Shown: positions 34,771-44,533, counted from the stretch's first letter. The stretch: DNA of 64,000 bases from Berkiella sp963803015 (GCA_963803015.1 CAWDKV010000003.1:434001-498000); one strand, 5' to 3'. Notes: generated from the sequence alone by a model not told the origin. Numbers and translations: made by a program.

Positions 34771-35898
34771 TCATAATTCTTTGCTAATAATATGGCGTTG
34801 GATTTCGCTACTGCCTTCATAAAGAGTGGTCGCGCGCACGTCCCTATAGAGTTTGGCTAAAGGAAAATCTTCTAAGTAACCATAGCCACCGTAAATTTGT
34901 AAGGCATCATAACAAACCTTTTCTGCCATTTCGGTTGCAAACAATTTTGCCATGGAAACGACTTTTAAAGCGGGAAGCTTATTATCTTTGAGCGTGGCTG
35001 CATGAAAAAGTAATTGTTTGGCCGCTTCACATTGCGTTGCCATATCAGCGAGCTTAAATGCAATGGCTTGGTGTTCGCGCAATAAATGTCCAAAGGTTTT
35101 GCGCTCTTTGCTATAGCGTATGCTCAAAGCAATCGCTTCTTCAGCCATCCCTATGGCTTGCGCGGCAATACCCAAGCGACCACATTCAAGAATACGTAAG
35201 GCAATTTTATATCCTTCACCGATTTCCCCTAATTGCGCATTTTCTGGGATTTTGACATTGTCTAGCACAATTTGCGCAATGGGAGCAGAGTGCTGTCCCA
35301 TCTTATTTTCAATCTTAGCAACCTGAAAACCAGGCGTCTTTGTGGGAACGATAAAAGCAGTAATACTATTTTTTTCCTTCAAAGAAGGTGTCCTGGCAAA
35401 CACGATAGCAATATTTGCTTCTTTACCTGAGGTGATAAATTGTTTTACACCATTCAAAATAAAATAATTGTCTTTTTTGACAGCTTTCGTTTGAATAGCT
35501 TTGGCATCAGAGCCTGCTTGCGGTTCACTTAAACAAAAAGCACCTAAAAATGTCCCATTAGCTAGAGAGGGTAAAAAGGTGTCTTGTTGTTCTTGACTGC
35601 CAAAATGTAAAATGGGAAGGCTCGCAACGGAATTATGGACACTTAAGATGGTAGAAAGGCCAGCATCGGCCTTCGCTATTTCGGTAATGACTAAAGTATA
35701 AGCGAGGTGACCTAGATCAGCGCCACCCCATTTTTCAGGAAGGAGCATCCCCATAAAGCCAAAATGCGCTAATTCTTTAAGCGCTTCACCCGGAAAACGT
35801 TTTTCTTTTTCCCAAATGGGTGCTTGCGGTCGAATTGCTTTGTTTGCCAGCGCGCGCGCAGTTTCTTGGATAAGGCAGTTTTCTTGTGTGAGTAGCAT
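34771..35898 (-). CDS. Acyl-CoA dehydrogenase (short/branched-chain type)
   Basis: This 375-residue FAD enzyme has the catalytic glutamate in LYEGSSEIQRHI and the FAD-site CLSEPQAGSDAKAI and IYGGYGYLEDFPLAK segments. Placed between the SDR and the 2-oxoacid dehydrogenase genes, it probably oxidises 2-methylbutyryl-CoA or isobutyryl-CoA from isoleucine or valine. It converges on the SDR gene with 8 bp between stops. Confidence 0.92.
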   Translation of the reverse strand: MLLTQENCLIQETARALANKAIRPQAPIWEKEKRFPGEALKELAHFGFMGMLLPEKWGGADLGHLAYTLVITEIAKADAGLSTILSVHNSVASLPILHFGSQEQQDTFLPSLANGTFLGAFCLSEPQAGSDAKAIQTKAVKKDNYFILNGVKQFITSGKEANIAIVFARTPSLKEKNSITAFIVPTKTPGFQVAKIENKMGQHSAPIAQIVLDNVKIPENAQLGEIGEGYKIALRILECGRLGIAAQAIGMAEEAIALSIRYSKERKTFGHLLREHQAIAFKLADMATQCEAAKQLLFHAATLKDNKLPALKVVSMAKLFATEMAEKVCYDALQIYGGYGYLEDFPLAKLYRDVRATTLYEGSSEIQRHIISKEL

Positions 35899-35972
35899 CG
35901 TGTTCTACACTTTTAGTGTTGACCCTTATACTAATAATAAAGAAGGTTGTCTAACATGCAAGGAAATCAGGT

Positions 35973-37055
35973 ATGAAACCAAAAATGACAACCGTAGCGA
36001 ATTTCAGCATTCACTACTTTCGCTATTTAAATCCTGAAGGTGTTCCTGAACAGGATGTGCCGGATTTTGCTAAGCAAAAAGAACCCTTATTGGCCATTTA
36101 TCGCAATATGTTGCTGAGTAGACTTTTTGATAAGAAAGCAATAGCCTTACAACGTACTGGAAAAATTGGCACCTATCCCTCCATTCTAGGGCAAGAAGCG
36201 ATTGGGACCGGGATTGGGGCCGCAATGGCAAAAGAAGATATTTATTGTCCTTATTATAGAGAGCACGGGGCGCTATTTTGGCGCGGCGTCAAAATGGAAG
36301 AGTTGCTTCAGTATTGGGGTGGGGATGAAAGAGGCAGTAACTGGGCTGATAATCGCCATGATTTTCCCTGCTGTGTGCCTATAGCTAGTCAAACCTTACA
36401 AGCAGCAGGAGCGGCAACAGCAATTAAAATTCGTCAGCAAAAACGTGCTGTTGTGACGACGGTTGGTGATGGCGGCACGTCTCGGGGTGATTTTTACGAA
36501 GCGATGAATATCGCCGGTGTATGGAACTTGCCTGTTGTCTTTGTTATCAATAACAACCAATGGGCTATTTCTGTTCCCAGAAGCAAACAAACAAAATCGC
36601 AAACTTTAGCTCAAAAAGCGATTGCAGCAGGTATCGAAGGCTATCAAATAGATGGCAATGATGTTCTCGCAGTAAAAGATTCGGTCGCAAGAGCGGCGCA
36701 AAAGGCAAGAGAAGGCAATGGGCCAACTGTGATTGAAGCCCTTTCTTATAGAATGGGAGATCACACGACAGCCGATGATGCCAAACGTTATCGCCCAGAG
36801 CATGAACTAGAAGAAAATGCAAAATATGATCCTCTCTTGCGTTTAAAAAATTATCTCATTACCCAACAGTTCTGGGATGAGGCGCAAGATAAAAATCTGA
36901 CCGACCTACTCACGCAAGAAGTGGCGAAGGCTGCTGATATTTTCCTTAATATTGCCCCGCCCCCACCTGAAGCGATGTTTGATTGGGTATATGACACTTT
37001 ACCAGAAGCCTATATTGCACAAAGAGAAACCGTAAAAAAAGGAATGGGCGCATGA
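35973..37055 (+). CDS. 2-oxoacid dehydrogenase E1 alpha subunit (branched-chain or pyruvate)
   Basis: This 360-residue thiamine-pyrophosphate-binding E1 alpha subunit has the TPP motif GDGGTSRGDFYEAM ending NNNQWAIS, and the YPSILGQEAIGTGIGAAM and YCPYYREHGAL segments. It is the first gene of an E1alpha-E1beta-E2 operon. By location among leucine and isoleucine genes it probably oxidises branched-chain 2-oxoacids. Sequence alone does not exclude pyruvate, because this subfamily includes both. Confidence 0.9.
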   Translation: MKPKMTTVANFSIHYFRYLNPEGVPEQDVPDFAKQKEPLLAIYRNMLLSRLFDKKAIALQRTGKIGTYPSILGQEAIGTGIGAAMAKEDIYCPYYREHGALFWRGVKMEELLQYWGGDERGSNWADNRHDFPCCVPIASQTLQAAGAATAIKIRQQKRAVVTTVGDGGTSRGDFYEAMNIAGVWNLPVVFVINNNQWAISVPRSKQTKSQTLAQKAIAAGIEGYQIDGNDVLAVKDSVARAAQKAREGNGPTVIEALSYRMGDHTTADDAKRYRPEHELEENAKYDPLLRLKNYLITQQFWDEAQDKNLTDLLTQEVAKAADIFLNIAPPPPEAMFDWVYDTLPEAYIAQRETVKKGMGA

Positions 37056-38032
37056 GTGCAATCACTTTAGTTGAAGCCGTGAATTTGGCGTTACACCATG
37101 CATTAAAACATGATCCTGATGTGGTTATCTTGGGGCAAGATGTGGGGATGAATGGCGGTGTGTTTCGTGCGACTGATAATCTGCAAAAAGAATTTGGTGA
37201 AGAGCGCGTGCGGGATACACCCCTGGCTGAAAATATGATAGCAGGACTTTCTGTTGGCATGGCTGTACAAGGTTTAAAGCCGGTGGCTGAAATTCAGTTT
37301 TCGGATTTTATTTGTGCAGCCATCGATCAAATATTTTCCCATGCCACCAGAATGCGAAATCGCACCCGTGGACGATTGACTTGTCCCCTGGTGATTCGTG
37401 CCCCTTCAGGTGGGGGGATCAGAGCGCCAGAACATCATTCTGAAAGTCTAGAATCCATTTTTGCCCATATGCCAGGGTTGCGTGTTGTCATGCCATCGAG
37501 CCCAGCAAGAGCTTACGGATTATTATTAGCGGCTATTCGTGATCCTGATCCCGTTTTATTTTTGGAGCCGAAAAGAATTTATCGCTTAGTCAAAGAAGAC
37601 GTGCCGGATAATGGTGAAGCGCTGCCATTAGATGTCTGTTTTACTTTACGTGAAGGCAAAGATATTACTTTCGTTTCTTGGGGTGCGATGTTACATGAAA
37701 CCTTGGCTGTTGCGGATAAATTATTGCAACAAGGTATTTCAAGTGACGTCATTGATGTGGCAACCATTAAACCCTTGGATATGGAAACAATTATACAATC
37801 AGTAGAAAAAACGGGAAGATGTGTGATTGTTCAAGAAGCGAATCCCACCTGCTCTGTGAGTGCTGAAATAGCAGCAAATCTCGCTGAAAAGGCTTTAACA
37901 TCCTTACTTGCTCCTATTGTGAGAGTCACAGGTTTTGATGTTCCTATGCCACTTTATCGTTTAGAAAAACACTTTTTGCCAAGTGAAGAAAGAATTATGC
38001 AAGCTGCAAAAAAAGTTCTGGAGTATACATGA
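37052..38032 (+). CDS. 2-oxoacid dehydrogenase E1 beta subunit
   Basis: This 326-residue transketolase-like E1 beta subunit has GQDVGMNGGVFRATDNLQKE near the start and FGEERVRDTPLAE, followed by GLSVGMAVQGLKPVAEIQFS. The C-terminal transketolase domain ends with GFDVPMPLYRLEKHFLPSEE. Its start overlaps the alpha-subunit stop by 4 bp (ATGA), indicating coupled translation. It pairs with the alpha subunit to decarboxylate the 2-oxoacid. Confidence 0.93.
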   Translation: MSAITLVEAVNLALHHALKHDPDVVILGQDVGMNGGVFRATDNLQKEFGEERVRDTPLAENMIAGLSVGMAVQGLKPVAEIQFSDFICAAIDQIFSHATRMRNRTRGRLTCPLVIRAPSGGGIRAPEHHSESLESIFAHMPGLRVVMPSSPARAYGLLLAAIRDPDPVLFLEPKRIYRLVKEDVPDNGEALPLDVCFTLREGKDITFVSWGAMLHETLAVADKLLQQGISSDVIDVATIKPLDMETIIQSVEKTGRCVIVQEANPTCSVSAEIAANLAEKALTSLLAPIVRVTGFDVPMPLYRLEKHFLPSEERIMQAAKKVLEYT

Positions 38033-39132
38033 AGACATTTCATTTGCCTGATTTGGGCGAAGGGTTAGCAGAAGGTGAAATTGTAAAATGGCACGTCAAA
38101 GTGGGAGACAGCGTACAAGTAGATTCCCCTTTAGTGTCAATTGAAACCGCTAAAGCAGTAGTTGATGTGCCGTCTCCTTACCAAGGGAAAATTTCACGCC
38201 TTTATGCCAAAGAAGGCGATATTGTTCCGACCGATAGCCCTTTAGTGGATTTTGAAGGGGAAGGTTCGAGAGAATCGAGTACAGTTGTCGGAGAAATAAA
38301 AGTAGGGGAAGAAACGCTTAGCGAAAAAGCGACATCCGTATCTTCTTCTTCGACGGTAAAAGTGTTACCCGCCGTTCGCGCTTTAGCTAAAAAATTGCAT
38401 GTAGATTTGCATACACTGACCCCGACCGGAAACGATAATATCATTACAGCAGAGGATGTTAAAAGAGCCAGTCAAGCATTATCCACCGCACAACCTTTAG
38501 AGCCTTTACGGGGAGTCAGGCGAACCATGGCCCTGACCATGATGCAATCCCACGCAGAAGTTGTGCCTGTCACTGTGGTTGAAGATGCAGACATCAGCGC
38601 TTGGGGTGAGGCGCATGATGTGACCGTGAATATTATTTTGGCGCTCATTCATGCCTGTCAAAAAGAGCCTGCCTTGAATGCTTGGTATGATGGGCAAGCC
38701 ATGGGACGCCGACTTTTCAAAGAAGTGCATATGGGTTTAGCTTTAGATACCAAAGAGGGCTTGTTTGTACCCGTGATACACCAAGCAGATCAAAAATCAG
38801 CTAAAGTCTTACGGGAAGAAATTGATAAAATTAAGACAGAAGTAGAAAATCGCACGATTTCTATACAAAAACTTCAAGGCGCCACTATCACTTTATCCAA
38901 TTACGGAAAATTTGCAGGACGTTATGCCAATCCTGTTATTCCCTTGCCGACTGTTGCGATTTTAGGAGTAGGGGCTTCTCGAGAGGCGGTCTGGGGGATT
39001 GATGGTAAACCCAGTGTACGTAAAACACTTCCGCTGTCATTGACAATTGATCATCGTGCAGTAACAGGAGGCGAGGCGACTCGTTTTTTAGCAGCTCTCA
39101 TCGAGCATTTAGAGAAAAGATCTATAATATAG
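38029..39132 (+). CDS. 2-oxoacid dehydrogenase E2 (dihydrolipoamide acyltransferase)
   Basis: This 367-residue E2 has one lipoyl domain (about residues 1-75, lipoyl-lysine Lys42 in ETAKAVVDV), a peripheral-subunit-binding domain (about 112-147, PAVRALAKKLHVDLHTLTPT) and the acyltransferase core. The catalytic His is in TIDHRAVTGGEA, where Thr stands in place of the more common Asp of HxxxDG, a form I recall from other E2 proteins. It overlaps E1 beta by 4 bp. No E3 (dihydrolipoamide dehydrogenase) gene is in the window. Confidence 0.92.
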   Translation: MKTFHLPDLGEGLAEGEIVKWHVKVGDSVQVDSPLVSIETAKAVVDVPSPYQGKISRLYAKEGDIVPTDSPLVDFEGEGSRESSTVVGEIKVGEETLSEKATSVSSSSTVKVLPAVRALAKKLHVDLHTLTPTGNDNIITAEDVKRASQALSTAQPLEPLRGVRRTMALTMMQSHAEVVPVTVVEDADISAWGEAHDVTVNIILALIHACQKEPALNAWYDGQAMGRRLFKEVHMGLALDTKEGLFVPVIHQADQKSAKVLREEIDKIKTEVENRTISIQKLQGATITLSNYGKFAGRYANPVIPLPTVAILGVGASREAVWGIDGKPSVRKTLPLSLTIDHRAVTGGEATRFLAALIEHLEKRSII

Positions 39133-39145
39133 TGTGGAGAAAAAA

Positions 39146-39421
39146 ATGGGTAAGATACTAGGATTATTTTTTGTCTTGATGTCGTTGAGCTTTGTTACTA
39201 AAGCGGATGGGCTAGTCGTGTACGAGCTAGATCAACAACCAGTCTTTGTTGATTCATCGCAGCAGAAAAAATTAACGTATCAAGATGTGGGAAAAAACTC
39301 TCCTCAACATGCTCAGCATAAAAAATTGAGCAAGTTGGAAAGATGGCGCCAAGCGTTTAAGAAGATACAAGTTGCAAAAAGAGAAAATCGCCGTGCCAAA
39401 ACCCACACCGAACGAGTGTGA
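39146..39421 (+). CDS. Small exported basic protein
   Basis: This protein of about 91 residues has a signal peptide (MGKILGLFFVLMSLSFVTKA) and a Lys/Arg/Gln-rich mature part. It starts 14 bp after the E2 gene and has its own GGAG ribosome-binding site; a GTG at 39134 is less likely. It is the first of four consecutive small exported proteins. The family is unknown. Confidence 0.65.
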   Translation: MGKILGLFFVLMSLSFVTKADGLVVYELDQQPVFVDSSQQKKLTYQDVGKNSPQHAQHKKLSKLERWRQAFKKIQVAKRENRRAKTHTERV

Positions 39422-39529
39422 AAAGTGAAAATATACAGTATGGCTCTATTTAATTCCATCTTGTAATTTGGATAACTTAGGCTAATACTTAATCTATTAG
39501 AATTGTTTTATATAATGAGGAGAAGTTCT

Positions 39530-39991
39530 ATGCGCGTCAAAAATGCCTTGATAAGTGTTGTTATGTTCGGTGTCAGTGTTGCCTCTGGTTTTGCCTATGG
39601 TGCTGCGAGCAGCCAGAATAGTGAAGCTCCCTATTCTGCTAATCAAATCGCTTTAGATGATGTTAATGCTAACGCTGCTAATGCCAATAATGTTGCTAGT
39701 GAAAAAAGTACAGTGGCTGCCCCTAAGCATCACCACAAACATCATCACAAAAAGCATCATAAAGCTTGCCATACCCATCATAAACATCACCACAAACACC
39801 ATCACAAACACCACCACCACCACAAGAAAGGTTGTGCTACCCACAAGCATCACCATCACAAAAAGCATCATGCTGCTCAACCTGAAAAAGTTTCTACAGG
39901 GAACACCACAGTGGGTACCCCAAGTGATCCTAACCACAGCTACAACAGAACGAAAGAGTACATGGTTGATCATAACAACAAGAATGACTAA
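39530..39991 (+). CDS. Exported histidine-rich protein (possible metal binding)
   Basis: This is a 153-residue precursor with a signal peptide (about residues 1-28, ending near FAYGAASS). About residues 67-125 are made almost wholly of His and Lys, with KHHHKHHHK-type runs and two Cys in ACHTH and GCATH contexts. Such tracts bind nickel, zinc, copper or cobalt, so it may store or buffer metal in the periplasm. The ATG at 39530 follows GAGGAG; a longer frame from 39503 is unlikely. Repetitive CAC/CAT codons suggest growth by slippage. Confidence 0.75.
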   Translation: MRVKNALISVVMFGVSVASGFAYGAASSQNSEAPYSANQIALDDVNANAANANNVASEKSTVAAPKHHHKHHHKKHHKACHTHHKHHHKHHHKHHHHHKKGCATHKHHHHKKHHAAQPEKVSTGNTTVGTPSDPNHSYNRTKEYMVDHNNKND

Positions 39992-40051
39992 TCGATTCTT
40001 AAGTTGTTGATTGAAAGATAATAAAGTTGGATATCTTGTCGGGAGTTGAGA

Positions 40052-40354
40052 ATGTTGGGTAATAATAAGTTAATTTCTATAGTAGTTCTAATGGGAATTT
40101 TATTATCACCCTCCGTTCATTCATACGGTACGCCCCGAAACGGAGCAGAAGTGAAAGCACCCATTGATAGGGATATCAGACAAGAGCCTACTTTAAAGCC
40201 AGCAGATTACACCATATCAGGGTACAGAGCAGGGTTAGCGCCTATTCCTGGCACCCCCATTAATCAGATCCAAGGGGATACGCCACCACCTCCTGATAAT
40301 TCGATGAGTCGAATGATTGGAATAGATGGCACGATGATGGGTGATCACGAATAG
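40052..40354 (+). CDS. Small exported Pro/Gly-rich protein
   Basis: This protein of about 100 residues has a signal peptide (LISIVVLMGILLSPSVHS) and a Pro/Gly-rich mature part containing TPPPPDNSMSRM near the end. The ATG at 40052 lies 6 nt after GGGAG. It is the third in the run of small exported proteins. The function is unknown. Confidence 0.62.
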   Translation: MLGNNKLISIVVLMGILLSPSVHSYGTPRNGAEVKAPIDRDIRQEPTLKPADYTISGYRAGLAPIPGTPINQIQGDTPPPPDNSMSRMIGIDGTMMGDHE

Positions 40355-40464
40355 TTTGATTCAGTTTTGTTTTGTAGTTTGATTATCAATTACTCCTATA
40401 CACCGTAGATTCTTCTATGGCACAATTTAGCTATAAAGCTTAATTTGTGGCTAGGAGTTCGTGT

Positions 40465-40767
40465 ATGTTAAACAATAAAATACATCATTTCACGATCTTA
40501 TTGGCTTTTATCATGGGTTTTTCCAGTCAATCAGTGGCTTTAGAGGTATTACACCAGGGCATACCATTAGTCTTGGCAGATAGAACACAAAGTGGTCCGA
40601 ACTATGATTCTACTTTTCAACAGATGGATCAAAGAAAATGGCAGAACTACTCCCATTCTTCTAGAACACAACAATCAGATGTGAGAAAAAACCAAGTGCA
40701 AAAAGATAAAACCACACAATATAATGATATGAAAGAATCTGAAAAATACATGGAAAATCATGATTAG
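40465..40767 (+). CDS. Small exported Gln/Lys-rich protein
   Basis: This 100-residue protein has a signal peptide (about residues 1-25, ending near SVALEV) and a mature part rich in Gln, Lys, Ser and Asp. Its end (KYMENHD) is similar to the end of the His-rich neighbour (EYMVDHNNKND), hinting at a shared origin. AGGAG stands 7 nt before ATG. Its stop overlaps that of the convergent livF gene by 4 bp (TTAG). Confidence 0.65.
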   Translation: MLNNKIHHFTILLAFIMGFSSQSVALEVLHQGIPLVLADRTQSGPNYDSTFQQMDQRKWQNYSHSSRTQQSDVRKNQVQKDKTTQYNDMKESEKYMENHD

Positions 40768-41498
40768 TTTTCGGTTATCCCTGCTAAATAAGCAGATTGT
40801 ACTTCTTGGTTATTCAGTAACTCTTTTCCCGTTCCAGTTAGATGTATTTTTCCATTCATAATCACATAACCGCGGTGAGATAATTTCAAGGCCCGATGGG
40901 CATTTTGCTCTGCCAGCAAAATAGTTGTGCCCTGCGCTGCAATTTCTTTAAGAAGAGAAAAAATTTTCAAACACATTTGAGGCGCCAATCCAAGACTGGG
41001 CTCGTCAAGTAGAAATAATTTAGGCTCACTCATCAACGCTCTGGCCATGGCAAGCATTTGTTGTTCACCACCAGAGAGGGTGCCAGCTCTTTGGTATCTT
41101 CTTTCTTTTAAAATTGGGAAAAGACTATACATTTTTTCCAGATTATGTGAAATATTTGCTTTGGTATGGCTATGATTGGCGCCTATTGTTAAGTTCTCTT
41201 CGGTCGTCATTTTGGAAAAAATTCTTCTTCTTTCTGGGCACAAGCTAATTCCTAATGGCGCAATGTCGTGCGTTTGTAAATGATGAATGGCTTTTCCTTG
41301 AAAGAAAATTTCACCACTGTTGATTCGAGGTTGCGCATAAATGGACATAAAAAGAGTTGTCTTCCCAGCGCCATTTGCACCAATCAAGCTCACAATTTCA
41401 TTGGAAAATACTTCCAAATTAACATCATATAATGCTTTGGCTAATCCATAACTAGCAGAAACGTTTGACAAAGAAAGCAAAGGCTCTTTAATCATCAT
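40764..41498 (-). CDS. livF: Branched-chain amino-acid ABC transporter ATPase LivF
   Basis: This 244-residue ATPase has Walker A GANGAGKTTLF, the LSGGEQQMLAMARALM signature and Walker B LFLLDEPSLGLAP, followed by the switch His in the LAEQNAHRAL segment. The short length and sequence fit LivF. It ends the liv operon and overlaps livG by 11 bp. Confidence 0.95.
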   Translation of the reverse strand: MMIKEPLLSLSNVSASYGLAKALYDVNLEVFSNEIVSLIGANGAGKTTLFMSIYAQPRINSGEIFFQGKAIHHLQTHDIAPLGISLCPERRRIFSKMTTEENLTIGANHSHTKANISHNLEKMYSLFPILKERRYQRAGTLSGGEQQMLAMARALMSEPKLFLLDEPSLGLAPQMCLKIFSLLKEIAAQGTTILLAEQNAHRALKLSHRGYVIMNGKIHLTGTGKELLNNQEVQSAYLAGITEN

Positions 41499-42351
41499 CT
41501 TCTTTTCCTAAATAGGCCTTGATCACCTTTTCATTTTGCGCGACATTTATGGGTGAATCTTCGCAAATAATTTCGCCATGATCTAACACAATAATTTTAT
41601 CTGAAATGTTCATAATGAGTGTCATATCATGTTCAATTAATAAAATGGTGATTTTATAATTTTGTCGAAGAAATAAGATAATATCTTTTAAATGCTGCGT
41701 CTCACTTGGATTGAGACCAGCTGCGGGCTCATCTAAACAAAGAAGTGTAGGGTTAGTGCACATGGCTCTGGCGATTTCTGCATGGCGCTGTTTACCGTAA
41801 GGTAATTCCAGCGCTAAGCGGTTTGCAACTGGCGTCAGATCAAAGAGATCTAACCATTGATAAGCGATAGCTAAAGCCCTTTTATGCCAAGCGTTATAAG
41901 AGGATGTCTTGAATATTCCTTGCCACAAGGCTGGCGCAAAAATGTGTTGTGCGACTAATAAATTCTCAAGCACCGTCATGTTTTGAAAAAGTCTATTGTT
42001 TTGAAAGGTTCGTACAATGCCTTGTCTAGTTACTAAATGTGATCCGCCAAGCATTTTATAATAAAGCCACGGAAAAAATTGTAACGGTATGAAATGTTTT
42101 ATTTTGAATGGTTCGCCTAATAATGTTTGCAGATTGAGCAGAGTATGCTGTTTTGACAATAATATTTCCCCATGTGTTGGGCGATAAAAACCGGTTAAGC
42201 AGTTAAATAAAGTGGTTTTGCCCGCGCCATTAGGGCCAATAAGAGCGGTAATGGTCCCTTCATTCACCGTGAAATTCACTTTATTTAGAGCAAGTATGCC
42301 ACTAAAACGCATGGTGAGATCTTGAACAGTTAATAAAGGTTGATTATTCAT
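41488..42351 (-). CDS. livG: Branched-chain amino-acid ABC transporter ATPase LivG
   Basis: This 287-residue ATPase has Walker A GPNGAGKTTLFNCLTGFYRP, the LivG segment GIVRTFQNNRLFQNMTVLEN, the ABC signature in LELPYGKQRHAEIARAM and Walker B LLCLDEPAAGLNP. A segment of about 35 residues after the first strand (near residues 66-100) is longer than usual. It works with LivF under the LivH/LivM membrane channel. Confidence 0.94.
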   Translation of the reverse strand: MNNQPLLTVQDLTMRFSGILALNKVNFTVNEGTITALIGPNGAGKTTLFNCLTGFYRPTHGEILLSKQHTLLNLQTLLGEPFKIKHFIPLQFFPWLYYKMLGGSHLVTRQGIVRTFQNNRLFQNMTVLENLLVAQHIFAPALWQGIFKTSSYNAWHKRALAIAYQWLDLFDLTPVANRLALELPYGKQRHAEIARAMCTNPTLLCLDEPAAGLNPSETQHLKDIILFLRQNYKITILLIEHDMTLIMNISDKIIVLDHGEIICEDSPINVAQNEKVIKAYLGKEDDD

Positions 42352-43618
42352 GAGAATAGGGTTGTATTGTGGGTTTAGAAAATTTTTGGCGCTTCATCAG
42401 AAATAATCCAGTAGGGCGCCAGATCATCATTAATACCATAATAATGCCAAAGAGAAACATGCGATAGGCGGAAAATTCTCGTAGCAGCTCTGGGAGTAAA
42501 GTTAAAAGAAGAGCTGCAAGGATAAGCCCTGTGATGGAGCCCATCCCGCCTAATACCACTATCGCCAAAATCATCGCAGATTCCGTGAAAGTAAAAGAAG
42601 CCGGGTTAACAAATTTAGTAAAGCCCGCAAAAAATACGCCTGCAAGACTGCCAATCATCGCGCCGATGCTAAATGCAGATAGCTTTGTTGTGACGTGATT
42701 AATGCCTAGAGCGCGACAAGCGATTTCATCTTCTCGCAAGGCTTCCCAAGCGCGTCCGAGTGGCAGTTGTTGCAAACGCGATACCAGCTTTACTAAATAG
42801 ACAACAAGAGCAAATAAAATAAAATACATAAAGAGAGTTCGATACAAAGAATCATACGGAATGTGTAATAAATCATGAAAACAAATGCCACCTGCCCTTG
42901 GGTGTGGTCCAAATTCTATACCAAAAAAAGTAGGAGGAGGAACAGAAATACCATTGGGGCCGCCCGTTATTTTCCCGCCATTTTCCAACAGCAATCGGGT
43001 GATTTCGCCAAAACCAAGTGTCACAATGGCGAGATAATCCCCTTGCATTTTGAGAATGGGGAAAGCCAATAAGATCCCAAATAATCCTCCGAGAATGAGT
43101 GCAATGGGTAAGGCTGTCCAAAACCCTATGTGCCAAAATTGCGCTAACAGGGCAAAAGTATAAGCCCCTACGGCATAAAAAGCGGCGAATCCTAAATTTA
43201 AGAGACCTGCAAATCCTACAACAATATTCAGTCCTAACCCTAATAGGATATAGATCATGGCCAGAATAATCACACTTAACCAATATTTGCTGATTAACAA
43301 AGGAAGAGATAATCCTAAAAGAAGAATCATCCCTCCTTGAACGGAGGGCTTATTGAAAAGAGACGGCTGTGTAAAAGAGAATGGTGTGAGCCTTTTGAAA
43401 AAAGGCGTGAGAAGGGGCATAATTATTTTCTGAATGAAATTGAAAATAAGCTTCCCAAAAAATACGCTTAAGAATAACCAAAGTGTATTCTTGCCGATAA
43501 TATGCAATGAAAAACCATCCAACTTGAAACTTAAAAGGGGCCCAAGCAAGATGGCAGCCCAAGAAGCGAGCAAGAGGGCTTCTTTGCAAGATGACAGCAA
43601 TTCAAACTTTTTCGACAT
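42344..43618 (-). CDS. livM: Branched-chain amino-acid ABC transporter permease LivM
   Basis: This 424-residue permease has about ten helices and the LivM segment GLGLNIVVGFAGLLNLGFAA, plus the cytoplasmic EAA-like loop RAWEALREDEIACRALGINH. About 90 N-terminal residues with extra hydrophobic helices precede the core, as in long LivM forms. It overlaps livH by 17 bp and livG by 8 bp. Confidence 0.94.
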   Translation of the reverse strand: MSKKFELLSSCKEALLLASWAAILLGPLLSFKLDGFSLHIIGKNTLWLFLSVFFGKLIFNFIQKIIMPLLTPFFKRLTPFSFTQPSLFNKPSVQGGMILLLGLSLPLLISKYWLSVIILAMIYILLGLGLNIVVGFAGLLNLGFAAFYAVGAYTFALLAQFWHIGFWTALPIALILGGLFGILLAFPILKMQGDYLAIVTLGFGEITRLLLENGGKITGGPNGISVPPPTFFGIEFGPHPRAGGICFHDLLHIPYDSLYRTLFMYFILFALVVYLVKLVSRLQQLPLGRAWEALREDEIACRALGINHVTTKLSAFSIGAMIGSLAGVFFAGFTKFVNPASFTFTESAMILAIVVLGGMGSITGLILAALLLTLLPELLREFSAYRMFLFGIIMVLMMIWRPTGLFLMKRQKFSKPTIQPYSHE

Positions 43619-44522
43619 CAGGAGTTCCTAATAAACCGTTCGGTTTAAAAACAAGAACGAAAATCAAGACAAAAAAGGCGAAGACATCTTTATAATCGAC
43701 ACTGACAAATCCTGCAAAAAGGGTTTCTAGCAGGCCTAAGATAATCCCGCCTAACAAGGCGCCGGGTAAAGAGCCAATGCCTCCGATGACGGCACAAGTA
43801 AAAGCTTTAATGCCTATGATAAATCCGATAAAAAAATTAAAAGATCCATAATTTAATGAAACCAACACGCCAGCAATTGCCGCCATCACCGAGCCCACCA
43901 CAAAAACAAAGGGAATGATCTTATTAGGATTAATGCCTAATATGGATGCCATAATGAGGTCTTGTTGGGTAGCACGCATCGCTCTGCCTATTGGTGTTTT
44001 GGCAATAATTAAAGTTAAGATCCCCGTACTCAATAGGGTGATAATAATGATTAAACATTGCAGCGTGGAAATTTCCATAGCATGGTCGCCTAAACCAAAA
44101 TGCCAAGCGCCTTCGAGAAGAGCAGGAACAGATTGACTACGTGCGCCTTGGCTCAATCGTACAAAATTTTGCAAAATTAAAGAAACCCCTATTGTTGAGA
44201 TAAGGGGCGCTAACCGAGGAGCATGTCGCAAAGGCCTATAAGCGATACGTTCAATCGTAAAGCCATAGAACCCAATGATAATCATGGTCAGGATAAAAGT
44301 AATACCTAAGAGAAGAGGGAGAGAAGATAAACCTAAGAAGCTTAAAAGAGCGAGAAAAATAGCGGTTAAATAAGCTGAGACCATATACACATCACCATGG
44401 GCAAAATTAATAAGCCCAATGATCCCATAAACCATGGTGTAGCCGATGGCGATTAGGCCATAAATGGCTCCTAATACTAAACCATTTATAAGTTGTTGCC
44501 CTAATATGCTCCAATCTAACAC
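43602..44522 (-). CDS. livH: Branched-chain amino-acid ABC transporter permease LivH
   Basis: This 306-residue permease has the LivH start LINGLVLGAIYGLIAIGYTM and GIIGLINFAHGDVYM, and the RAMRATQQDLIMASILGIN cytoplasmic loop. It forms the channel with LivM. Its start lies 11 bp after the substrate-binding protein gene. Confidence 0.95.
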   Translation of the reverse strand: MLDWSILGQQLINGLVLGAIYGLIAIGYTMVYGIIGLINFAHGDVYMVSAYLTAIFLALLSFLGLSSLPLLLGITFILTMIIIGFYGFTIERIAYRPLRHAPRLAPLISTIGVSLILQNFVRLSQGARSQSVPALLEGAWHFGLGDHAMEISTLQCLIIIITLLSTGILTLIIAKTPIGRAMRATQQDLIMASILGINPNKIIPFVFVVGSVMAAIAGVLVSLNYGSFNFFIGFIIGIKAFTCAVIGGIGSLPGALLGGIILGLLETLFAGFVSVDYKDVFAFFVLIFVLVFKPNGLLGTPDVEKV

Positions 44523-44533
44523 ACTGATAACGC

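Noticed and set aside
39653..40010. Frames overlapping the His-rich gene in other registers
   Set aside because: They come from CAC/CAT repetition; only the 39530 frame has a ribosome-binding site and signal peptide.
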